6,012 nucleotides of DNA from DATELY01 sp035276085 (GTDB lineage Bacteria; Pseudomonadota; Gammaproteobacteria; Steroidobacterales; Steroidobacteraceae): contig DATELY010000229.1 in assembly GCA_035276085.1 (NCBI GenBank), positions 1 to 6,012 of the forward strand, in the 5' to 3' direction. Below, one piece after another: positions 1 through 5,862 of the stretch. The notes beneath the pieces are model-generated. The model ran no database searches. It saw only the letters and a program-made list of their open reading frames with translations, and was not told the origin of the DNA. How positions within the stretch are numbered: position 1 is the stretch's first letter; the number at the start of each line of letters is the position of its first letter. The position numbers and the translations under genes were made by a program.

Positions 1-3
1 AAT

Positions 4-104
4 GGCTGGCTGGTCAGCTGGCTGGCTGGTCTGCTGGCCAGAGGTCGTGTGACTACCCGTCCCCCTCTGGCCAGCAGACCAGCTGACCAGCCAGCCAGCT
101 GACC
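4..104. repeat. Long imperfect inverted repeat upstream of the two-component operon
   Basis: Bases 25-44 pair perfectly with 64-83 (20 bp) around a 19-nt loop at 45-63. In the same register the pairing continues outward: 17-21 with 87-91, 9-13 with 95-99 and 4-5 with 103-104, separated by regular 3-nt mismatch or wobble steps. The left arm is itself a tandem repeat: 4-19 and 20-35 are 16-bp units differing at one base. The arms are made of GGCT/CTGG words and contain CTGGCCAG. There is no T-tract after the structure, so it is not a canonical intrinsic terminator. It ends 31 bp before the response regulator start, so it probably lies in or near that gene's promoter or leader. It could be a dispersed intergenic repeat; function unknown. 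Confidence 0.85.
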
Positions 105-135
105 CCAATCCCCCCGAAGACCGTCACCGCTTCCC

Positions 136-825
136 ATGAACCTACTGCTCGTCGAAGATCACAAGGACATCGCCGAGAACATCAAGGAGTACTTCGTTGC
201 TCGCGGCGCTCAGATCGAGCATGCCGCCGATGGGCTCGCCGGGCTCAAGCTGGCGTTGGGCGGTCATTACGATGTGATCGTGCTCGACGTCATGTTGCCG
301 GGGCTCGACGGGCTGGCGGTGTGCCGTCGATTGCGCTCGGCCGGCGGCTTGCGTACGCCTGTTCTCATGCTGACGGCGAAAGATCTGCTGAGCAACAAGG
401 TGGCCGGCTTCGAAGCCGGAGCCGACGACTACCTCGTGAAACCGTTCTCGCTGGTGGAACTGGAAGCGCGTTTGAAAGCGTTGGTACGCCGCTCGCAGTC
501 CGCGGGCTCGCGCGTGCTCAACGTCGGCGGTTTGAAGTTCGATCTCGACACGCTGGAAGGTGAACGCGAAGGACAGCGTTTGAAGCTCAATCCTACGACG
601 CGGCGCATCCTCGCCGTGCTCATCCAGAACCCGCATCGCGTGGTCACGCGCGCCGAGCTCGAGCACGAGCTGTGGGGCGATGAGCCGCCGGAGGGCGATG
701 TACTGCGCGCCCACATGCATGCCCTGCGCACGGCGATCGACAAGGGCTTTCCGCAGCGACTGCTGCACACGATCCACGGCGTCGGTTATCGGCTGTCGGT
801 AGATGCGAGTGAAGCTGCAACTTAG
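136..825 (+). CDS. OmpR/PhoB-family two-component response regulator (ColR-like)
   Basis: Cytoplasmic DNA-binding response regulator of 229 aa, a normal length for the family. The receiver domain spans about residues 1-115. It has the acidic pair E7/D8, phosphoacceptor D51 in the IVLDVMLPGLDG motif, switch Thr at T80 and conserved K102 in the LVKPF motif. The C-terminal winged-helix domain spans about 128-222; it has the LNPTTRRIL stretch at 151-159 and ends in the typical HTIHGVGYRL motif (211-220). Phosphorylation at D51 by the kinase encoded immediately downstream should promote dimerisation and promoter binding. The pattern of the receiver and linker reminds me of ColR of Pseudomonas/Xanthomonas, but the assignment is from memory and no symbol is given. 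No clear Shine-Dalgarno sequence precedes the ATG at 136; this start is chosen because it begins directly at the receiver's first strand. The last 23 bp overlap the kinase gene. Confidence 0.95.
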   Translation: MNLLLVEDHKDIAENIKEYFVARGAQIEHAADGLAGLKLALGGHYDVIVLDVMLPGLDGLAVCRRLRSAGGLRTPVLMLTAKDLLSNKVAGFEAGADDYLVKPFSLVELEARLKALVRRSQSAGSRVLNVGGLKFDLDTLEGEREGQRLKLNPTTRRILAVLIQNPHRVVTRAELEHELWGDEPPEGDVLRAHMHALRTAIDKGFPQRLLHTIHGVGYRLSVDASEAAT

Positions 826-2056
826 CCTCCGCTCGCGCATCGCGGGGACGATCCTCGCGCTGGTTGCGGTCGCCGGCATTTCGCTGGCGACGTTCGCGCA
901 TCTTGCCGATGAGCGTATCGAGGTGAGCACGCGTTACGACTTGCTGTCGGAAGAGCTCACCCACTACGAGCATCGCTTGCAGCGCGATCCGGGCGCGGAG
1001 CCGCTGAAGTCGGCGCGGCTGCGGATCTACCGCTCGGTCGATCTGCATGAGTTGCCGCGCAGCATCGCGACGTTGAAACCGGGGTCGCACTATCCCGTGC
1101 GCTGGAGCGGCCTGTATCTGCACGTACTCGTGCGCGATGGCGACTTCGGCCGTCTGTGGATCACGTACGACGTGACGCCGCAACGCATGCGCGAGCGCGT
1201 TGCAGTCACGCTGCTCGTGCTCGGTCTCACGGCCACCGTGCTCATCACGGCCTGGGTTGCTTATGCGCTCTCCAGCCGCCTCGTCGGTCCGATCAATCGG
1301 CTCGCAACGCGACTCACTGCGATCGATCCGGGGAAACGTCAGGTTCGAGTTGCAAACGAATTCGCGGGCAACGAGCTGGAGCCGATCGCGCGTTCGGTGG
1401 ACTCGTTCCTCGAACGGCTCGATGGATTCGTCGAGCGCGAGCAGTCGTTCACGGCGACGGCGAGCCATGAGCTGCGCACTCCCCTCGCCGTGATGGTTGG
1501 CGCCGTGGAGCTGCTCGATGAGCAAACTCGCGCGTTGCCCGCGGCGCAGAAGGCGCTCGGGCGCATTCATCGCGCCTTGCGCGAGATGTCCGAATTCACC
1601 GATGCGCTGTTGACGCTGTCGCGCGAAGACGCGGTCGAGCGTGCGACCACGGCCGACGCCGATCTCCACGCCGTGATTGCGCGCGTGCTGGAAGATCAGC
1701 GCGCCATCGCAGCCGATAGAGAGATTGCCTTCCAGGCCGATGCACCCAATTCGATTCGCGTGCCCGCGCCCGAAAGCATGGTGGCCATGGTGATCGGCAA
1801 CCTCGTCCGCAATGCAGTTCAACATGGCAAGGGCGCGCGCGTGGAATGTCAGCTGAACGGCCGCGAGCTCACGGTCAGCAATGCGGGCCAGCTCGATACG
1901 CGCGATGCCGGGCGCGTTTTCGAGCGCAGCTTCACCACCAGTCCCGGCGGTCATGGCATGGGGCTGTACCTCGCGCAACGCATCTGCCGCCGCTACGGGT
2001 GGGAGATTGCGCTGGAACAGGTGGGAGGACGGGTGATGGCGAGGGTGAGGTTCTAG
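803..2056 (+). CDS. Membrane sensor histidine kinase, partner of the upstream regulator
   Basis: Inner-membrane sensor kinase of 417 aa. In order: basic N-terminus, first membrane helix about 13-33, periplasmic sensor region about 34-132 without a domain I recognise, second membrane helix about 134-156, and a HAMP linker to about 208. The dimerisation/phosphoacceptor domain carries H222 in the SHELRTP motif (221-227). The ATPase domain has the N-box NLVRNAVQH at 333-341 and the glycine-rich GGHGMGLYLAQRI at 382-394. The G1 box normally reads D-x-G-x-G; here it is VSNAG (358-362), with Asn in place of the adenine-contacting Asp. The gene starts inside the end of the response regulator gene, in another frame, so translation is probably coupled; no independent strong ribosome site is visible, and a GTG at 809 is an alternative start. 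It autophosphorylates at H222 and passes phosphate to D51 of the regulator. The signal sensed cannot be read from sequence. Confidence 0.94.
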   Translation: MRVKLQLSLRSRIAGTILALVAVAGISLATFAHLADERIEVSTRYDLLSEELTHYEHRLQRDPGAEPLKSARLRIYRSVDLHELPRSIATLKPGSHYPVRWSGLYLHVLVRDGDFGRLWITYDVTPQRMRERVAVTLLVLGLTATVLITAWVAYALSSRLVGPINRLATRLTAIDPGKRQVRVANEFAGNELEPIARSVDSFLERLDGFVEREQSFTATASHELRTPLAVMVGAVELLDEQTRALPAAQKALGRIHRALREMSEFTDALLTLSREDAVERATTADADLHAVIARVLEDQRAIAADREIAFQADAPNSIRVPAPESMVAMVIGNLVRNAVQHGKGARVECQLNGRELTVSNAGQLDTRDAGRVFERSFTTSPGGHGMGLYLAQRICRRYGWEIALEQVGGRVMARVRF

Positions 2057-2060
2057 CAGC

Positions 2061-2131
2061 GGCTAGCTAGCCTGCTCGCTTGCTGGCCAGAAAAATGGTT
2101 GCCGGTTTCTGGCCAGCTTGCCAGCTGACCA
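2061..2131. repeat. Palindrome plus second CTGGCCAG-type inverted repeat
   Basis: Just after the kinase stop codon, 2061-2072 is a perfect 12-bp palindrome (GGCTAGCTAGCC). It is followed by an inverted repeat in which 2082-2093 pair perfectly with 2106-2117 (12 bp, 12-nt loop). Pairing then continues imperfectly outward to 2070/2129. The right arm, 2108-2131, matches 66-89 of the upstream repeat at 21 of 24 bases; the only differences are three consecutive bases, 2118-2120. The element lies between two convergent genes, where a bidirectional terminator would be useful, but neither side has a T-tract after the stem. Termination is therefore possible but not shown; membership of a dispersed repeat family is the better reading. 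Confidence 0.75.
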
Positions 2132-2146
2132 ACGAGCCGTTCTCGC

Positions 2147-2467
2147 CTATCGGCAGTTCTCGCCGCCGCCGGCACCCCGGGGCGCCTCGATCACCTTCGC
2201 CTCCACATCCCGCAACATGCGTAGCTGGCCGAAGGCTGACGAGTCCACCATGGCGGCTTCGAGCGCCAGGCGCTCGAGTTGAGCCTGCATGCTCGCCTCC
2301 GCGATTTTCGCGGCGCTGTGCGCGCGCGGACCCGGCGCTGCGGCGGAGAGCTCGCGCTTGGGCACATCGCTCGCACTGACGAGCATCGGACCGACGCACG
2401 CGAGCGCCAGCGCCACACTCGCGAGGACGCGTACCGGCAAGCTGTTGATTCGTGTATTGACGTTCAT
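2147..2467 (-). CDS. Small hypothetical exported protein
   Basis: A 106-aa protein that I do not recognise. The N-terminus looks like a Sec signal peptide: Arg6 and Arg13, a hydrophobic stretch about 14-31 and a plausible cleavage site near VSAS|D (33/34). C24 lies in an A-L-A-C context that only poorly fits a lipobox, so a periplasmic protein is more likely than a lipoprotein. The mature part is about 73 aa, rich in Ala, Arg and Glu, with a probable amphipathic helix around 50-92 and a Gly-rich tail ending in GGGENCR. The start at 2467 is chosen because it places charged residues directly before the hydrophobic core; an in-frame ATG at 2512 would add 15 residues that spoil the signal peptide. 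A weak AGGG lies about 12 nt upstream. It is convergent with the kinase gene and divergent from icd. The signal peptide argues that it is real; absence of a known family keeps confidence moderate. Confidence 0.6.
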   Translation of the reverse strand: MNVNTRINSLPVRVLASVALALACVGPMLVSASDVPKRELSAAAPGPRAHSAAKIAEASMQAQLERLALEAAMVDSSAFGQLRMLRDVEAKVIEAPRGAGGGENCR

Positions 2468-2490
2468 AGTTTGATCGCACCCTAAGGTAG

Positions 2491-2508
2491 CCCGCGCAGC
2501 GGCGCGGG
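2491..2508. other. GC hairpin between the small gene and icd
   Basis: CCCGCGC at 2491-2497 pairs with GCGCGGG at 2502-2508 around a 4-nt loop. It lies upstream of both divergent genes, so it cannot terminate either of them. It may fold in the 5' leader of one transcript. No T-tract is present, and such a short GC stem can occur by chance in DNA this GC-rich. Confidence 0.35.
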
Positions 2509-2541
2509 GCAAGGCTGGAGCGCCAGCGCGTCGGGCAACTC

Positions 2542-2550
2542 TGCTAGCAT
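2542..2550 (+). promoter_or_regulatory. Candidate extended -10 element for icd
   Basis: TGCTAGCAT has the TG-N motif of an extended -10 followed by TAGCAT, which matches the TATAAT consensus at four of six positions. It lies 43 bp before the icd start, leaving a leader of about 35 nt. No convincing -35 hexamer stands at the usual spacing, so this is only the best candidate in the 126-bp intergenic space. Confidence 0.3.
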
Positions 2551-2583
2551 GCGCACCCCTTCGGCACCCGTTTCTCTCTATTC

Positions 2584-2587
2584 GGAG
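2584..2587 (+). promoter_or_regulatory. Ribosome binding site that fixes the icd start
   Basis: GGAG lies 6 nt before the ATG at 2594, an ideal spacing. This favours the protein beginning MSAVKLT over the in-frame upstream ATG at 2549, which has no such site and would add 15 residues with no family resemblance. Confidence 0.75.
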
Positions 2588-2593
2588 CGATCA

Positions 2594-3892
2594 ATGTCGG
2601 CAGTGAAACTCACCGTGCCCCCGCAGGGCGAGAAAATCAGCATTCGCAACGGCAAGCTGGTCGTGCCGGATCGGCCGATCGTGCCGTTCATCGAAGGCGA
2701 TGGCACCGGCCCGGACATCTGGCGCGCCTCGGTGCGCGTGCTCGACGCCGCGGTCGAAAAGGCCTACGGCGGCCGCCGCAAGATCCAGTGGATGGAAGTG
2801 TTCGCGGGTCAGAAATCCAACGACCTTTTCCAGACCTGGCTGCCGGACGAGACCGTCGCGGCCTGCCGCGAATACCTCGTCTCCATCAAGGGCCCGCTGA
2901 CGACGCCGGTGGGCGGCGGCATCCGCTCCCTCAACGTCGCGCTGCGCCAGATGCTCGACCTCTATGTGTGCCTGCGTCCGGTGCGCTGGTTCAAAGGCGT
3001 GCCCTCGCCCGTGCGCACGCCGGAAAAAGTCGACATGGTGATCTTCCGCGAAAACACCGAGGACATTTACGCCGGTATCGAGTTCGAGGCCGGCACGCCG
3101 GAAAACAAGAAGTTCCTCGAGCTGCTACAACAGCACTTCCCCAAGCAGTACGGCAAGATTCGCTTCCCGGCGACGTCGGGAATCGGCATCAAGCCCGTGT
3201 CGCAGGAAGGCACCGAGCGTCTGTTCCGCTCGACAATCGAGTACGCGATTGCCAACAAGCGCAAGAGCGTGACGATCGTGCACAAGGGCAACATCATGAA
3301 GTTCACGGAAGGCGGCTTCCGTAACTGGTCGTACGCCCTGGCCGAGCGCGACTTCGCACAGCAGACCTACACGTGGGAACAGTGGGAACGCACGAAGGCC
3401 GCCAAGGGCGAGAAAGCGGCGAACGAGGAACAGGATGCGGCGAAGAAGGCCGGCAAGGTCATCATCAAGGATGCGATTGCCGACATCACGCTGCAGCAGG
3501 TTCTCACGCGCCCCGATGAATTCGACGTCATCGCGACGATGAACTTGAACGGCGACTACCTCTCGGATGCACTCGCTGCACAAGTCGGAGGCATCGGCAT
3601 CGCGCCGGGCGGCAACATCAATTACGTCACCGGCCATGCCGTGTTCGAAGCTACCCACGGCACTGCACCGAAATACGCCAATCTCGACAAGGTGAATCCG
3701 GGCTCGGTCATCCTGTCCGGCGAAATGATGCTGCGTTACATGGGCTGGGTCGAAGCCGCCGACGCGATCATCAGCTCCATGGACAAGACCATCGGCCAGA
3801 AGACGGTCACTTACGATTTCGCCCGCCTGATGGAGGGCGCGAAGGAAGTGAAGTGCAGTGAGTTTGGGGATGCGATGATCAAGAATCTGTAA
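2594..3892 (+). CDS. icd: NADP-dependent isocitrate dehydrogenase
   Basis: TCA-cycle enzyme that oxidatively decarboxylates isocitrate to 2-oxoglutarate with reduction of NADP+; cytoplasmic homodimer. The 432-aa product follows the E. coli Icd type (416 aa) closely. Substrate residues include S112 and N114 in GGGIRSLN, R118, R128, R152 and Y159 (FRENTEDIYAG). The catalytic Lys is K231 in the IVHKGNIMKF motif. Metal ligands are D293, D321 and D325 (NLNGDYLSDALA). NADP preference is indicated by H355, K360 and Y361 (ATHGTAPKY) and by Y407 and R411, the positions of E. coli Y391 and R395. S112 corresponds to E. coli Ser113, the residue phosphorylated by AceK, whose gene lies next downstream. The extra length is mainly a Lys/Glu/Ala-rich insertion of about a dozen residues around 265-288. 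The gene has its own ribosome site and is followed by an intrinsic terminator. Confidence 0.98.
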   Translation: MSAVKLTVPPQGEKISIRNGKLVVPDRPIVPFIEGDGTGPDIWRASVRVLDAAVEKAYGGRRKIQWMEVFAGQKSNDLFQTWLPDETVAACREYLVSIKGPLTTPVGGGIRSLNVALRQMLDLYVCLRPVRWFKGVPSPVRTPEKVDMVIFRENTEDIYAGIEFEAGTPENKKFLELLQQHFPKQYGKIRFPATSGIGIKPVSQEGTERLFRSTIEYAIANKRKSVTIVHKGNIMKFTEGGFRNWSYALAERDFAQQTYTWEQWERTKAAKGEKAANEEQDAAKKAGKVIIKDAIADITLQQVLTRPDEFDVIATMNLNGDYLSDALAAQVGGIGIAPGGNINYVTGHAVFEATHGTAPKYANLDKVNPGSVILSGEMMLRYMGWVEAADAIISSMDKTIGQKTVTYDFARLMEGAKEVKCSEFGDAMIKNL

Positions 3893-3915
3893 CGGGCGAT
3901 TGCTGTCGTTCTGAG

Positions 3916-3945
3916 TCGGGGCGCGCAGGCGCCCCGATTTGTTTT
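3916..3945 (+). terminator. Intrinsic terminator after icd
   Basis: A perfect 9-bp stem, TCGGGGCGC at 3916-3924 and GCGCCCCGA at 3929-3937, closes a GCAG tetraloop and is followed directly by TTTGTTTT (3938-3945). This is a canonical Rho-independent terminator 23 bp beyond the icd stop. It implies that aceK is reached only by read-through or from a promoter of its own. Confidence 0.88.
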
Positions 3946-3949
3946 GGCC

Positions 3950-4005
3950 TTCCTCCGGCGCCCTCCCCTGCGCAGCGGGGGAGGGTTGGGGTGGGGGCAA
4001 GCTAC
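3950..4005. repeat. Dispersed-type intergenic hairpin repeat in the aceK leader
   Basis: CCCTCCCC at 3961-3968 pairs with GGGGAGGG at 3978-3985; a T-G wobble and two more pairs extend the stem inward to a 3-nt loop. The flank GTTGGGGTGGGGGCAAGC (3985-4002) completes a layout I know from abundant intergenic repeats in many proteobacterial genomes, which on the opposite strand read as CCCCCACCCCAACCCTC followed by a C/G hairpin. The element ends about 17 bp before the aceK ATG. It may stabilise mRNA ends or hinder translation or read-through into aceK; the family assignment rests on pattern memory. Confidence 0.65.
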
Positions 4006-4021
4006 CGGTAATCTCTCACCA

Positions 4022-5782
4022 ATGGACACCACCGAACTCCACCCAGCCCTCTCCCGCGACGAGCTCGTCCTGCGTTGCGCGGCGGACCTCGTACAAGCCT
4101 TCGCCGACTACAACGCGGAATTCCGCGCCGTCACCCGCCGTGCGCCGCAACGCTTCGAAGCATGCGACTGGAAAGGCAGTCAGCGCGATGCAGTGGAACG
4201 TATCGACTTGTACAGCCGCTACGTCGATCGCGGTGTGCAGCAGATGCGGGACCTGTTGGGCGAGGATGCGCAGGAACGGGCGATCTGGAGCAGCATCAAG
4301 CGACGCTTCACCGAAATGATCGAGAACCTGCCTGACTCCGAGTTCGACAAGACGTACTTCAACTCGGTCACGCGGCGCACATTCGGCACGGTGGGTGTCG
4401 ATCCTGCCGTGGAATTCGTCGCGCTCGATCTCGATCCGATCGGCTCGATCAAGGGACGGATCGACACGCGCAGCTACGCCAACCGCGGCTCGCTCGAGTT
4501 GTTGTTCGAGGAAGTACTGGCCGACTACCGCTTCCGCACGCCCTATCTCGATTTCGAGCGCAGCGTGCAGATCATCACGGATGAAGTGCAGGCGCAATGC
4601 GCTGCGCTCAGTGCAGATGAACCGCTCGTGGTCGCAGAGGTCGAATTCATCACGACGGTATTCTTCCAGATCACCCGCGCGTACCTGATCGGTCGCATCT
4701 CAGGAAAAGGCTGGATGCGTCCCTTCGTGCTGGCGCTCAAGAGCACCGAGCGTGGCGTGCTGATCGATGCGGTGATGATGGATGAGTCCACGGTCAGCGT
4801 GCTCTTCAGCTTCACACGCTCCTACTTCCATGCGGACCTCGGCCACGTCGGTGAAGCGGTCGTATTCCTGAGGAGCATCCTGCCGCGCAAACCGGTGAGC
4901 GAGTTGTACACCGTGCTCGGTCGCGCCAAGCAAGGCAAGACCGAGCGTTATCGGGAGCTGTTCCGGCATCTGCAGAACAGCACGGATGAGTTCGTGCTGG
5001 CGCCCGGCGAGAAGGGTCTCGTGATGATCTGCTTCACGCTGCCCTCCTTCGATGTGGTGTTCAAGATCATCCGCGACAAGTTTCCGTATCCGAAGAATGT
5101 GCTGCGCGAGGAAGTGCTGGGTAAGTACGACCTCGTGTTCAAACACGACCGCGCGGGCCGGCTGGTGGATGCGCAGGAGTTTCGCCGCCTGACCTTCCCC
5201 CAGTCGCGCTTTTCGGCAGCGTTGCTCGAAGAGTTGCGCGGCGATGCGACGAAAACGGTGCACGAGGATGGCGACGATCTCACCATCGACCATCTCTACA
5301 TCGAACGGCGCATGACGCCGCTCAATCTGTACCTGCGCAGCGCCGAGCGCGAACAGGCCGAGCTCGCCGTGCTCGATTACGGCCAGGCGATTCGCGATCT
5401 GGCGGTGAGCAACATCTTCGCCGGCGATCTGTTGCTGAAGAACTTCGGCGTGACGCGCCATGGACGTGTGATCTTCTACGACTACGACGAGCTCTGCCAC
5501 ATCACGGACTGCCGCTTTCGCGATCTGCCTCAAGCGCAGAACCCCGAGGACGAGATGCGCGGTGAGGCGTGGTACTACGTCGCCGAGAACGATGTGTTCC
5601 CTGAAACGTTCATGCAGTTTCTCGGCTTCGACGAGCACCTGCGCAACGTCTTCCTGCAAGTGCACGGCGAGATACTCACGGCCGCCTGGTGGCGCGGCAT
5701 TCAGGAACGCTTGATCGATGGTGACGTGCTCGAGGTATTGCCATACCACCGACATCGAGTGCGGGTATTCAGCAGTCTCTAG
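4022..5782 (+). CDS. aceK: Isocitrate dehydrogenase kinase/phosphatase
   Basis: Bifunctional cytoplasmic enzyme that phosphorylates isocitrate dehydrogenase on its active-site serine, inactivating it, and removes the phosphate again. This directs isocitrate to the glyoxylate bypass during growth on acetate or fatty acids. The 586 aa match the usual AceK length (E. coli 578). The N-terminal regulatory half contains the conserved QRFEACDW (43-50) and YFNSVTRRTF (112-121) stretches. The C-terminal kinase-like half has an ATP loop APGEKGLVMICFTLP (327-341), Lys K348 in VFK, HLYIERRMTPLN (424-435) and the catalytic block NIFAGDLLLKNFGVTRHGR (464-482). D469, K473 and N474, then D487 and D489 in YDYDE, correspond to E. 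coli D457, K461, N462, D475 and D477. The ATG at 4022 fits the family N-terminus, but its ribosome site is poor (GGTA about 11 nt upstream). The gene follows icd in the same direction rather than lying with aceA/aceB. The stop codon touches the insertion sequence. Confidence 0.97.
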   Translation: MDTTELHPALSRDELVLRCAADLVQAFADYNAEFRAVTRRAPQRFEACDWKGSQRDAVERIDLYSRYVDRGVQQMRDLLGEDAQERAIWSSIKRRFTEMIENLPDSEFDKTYFNSVTRRTFGTVGVDPAVEFVALDLDPIGSIKGRIDTRSYANRGSLELLFEEVLADYRFRTPYLDFERSVQIITDEVQAQCAALSADEPLVVAEVEFITTVFFQITRAYLIGRISGKGWMRPFVLALKSTERGVLIDAVMMDESTVSVLFSFTRSYFHADLGHVGEAVVFLRSILPRKPVSELYTVLGRAKQGKTERYRELFRHLQNSTDEFVLAPGEKGLVMICFTLPSFDVVFKIIRDKFPYPKNVLREEVLGKYDLVFKHDRAGRLVDAQEFRRLTFPQSRFSAALLEELRGDATKTVHEDGDDLTIDHLYIERRMTPLNLYLRSAEREQAELAVLDYGQAIRDLAVSNIFAGDLLLKNFGVTRHGRVIFYDYDELCHITDCRFRDLPQAQNPEDEMRGEAWYYVAENDVFPETFMQFLGFDEHLRNVFLQVHGEILTAAWWRGIQERLIDGDVLEVLPYHRHRVRVFSSL

Positions 5783-5851
5783 TGCAGTGAATCACTCTTG
5801 AGTGAACTTAAATGAACTGCGTGTCTCCGATGGTTTAGTGCGAACCAGCGT

Positions 5852-5856
5852 GGAGA
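5852..5856 (+). promoter_or_regulatory. Ribosome binding site deciding a GTG transposase start
   Basis: GGAGA stands 6 nt before the GTG at 5863. An in-frame TAG at 5836-5838 rules out any start further upstream than that. A second GTG at 5869 is possible but has worse spacing. Confidence 0.65.
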
Positions 5857-5862
5857 AAGCGT

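Noticed and set aside
4..104. CRISPR array or attachment site
   Set aside because: There are no regularly spaced identical repeats with unique spacers, and no integrase or cas gene nearby. The pattern is an inverted repeat.
644..1978. Long open frame on the minus strand across the kinase gene
   Set aside because: It is antisense to a clear histidine kinase. Its translation is rich in Arg and His with no domain, as expected from the reverse of GC-rich codons.
2080..2379. Plus-strand open frame opposite the small exported gene
   Set aside because: It runs through the inverted repeat, has no signal peptide or ribosome site, and is Arg/Pro-rich. The minus-strand frame has a convincing signal peptide instead.
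2549..2593. Upstream ATG that would extend isocitrate dehydrogenase by 15 residues
   Set aside because: It has no ribosome site, its extra residues do not resemble the family, and a well-spaced GGAG serves the ATG at 2594.
3125..4000. Minus-strand open frame covering the 3' half of icd and the spacer
   Set aside because: It overlaps conserved IDH sequence, and its N-terminus is just the translated hairpin repeat (Pro/Arg/Gly-rich), a common annotation artefact.
3944..4021. TTG-initiated extension of AceK by 26 residues
   Set aside because: It would start within the icd terminator and read through the hairpin repeat. The family N-terminus fits the ATG at 4022.
4700..5755. Long minus-strand open frame inside aceK
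   Set aside because: It lies wholly within a well-supported AceK coding sequence on the plus strand, and its composition looks like a shadow frame.
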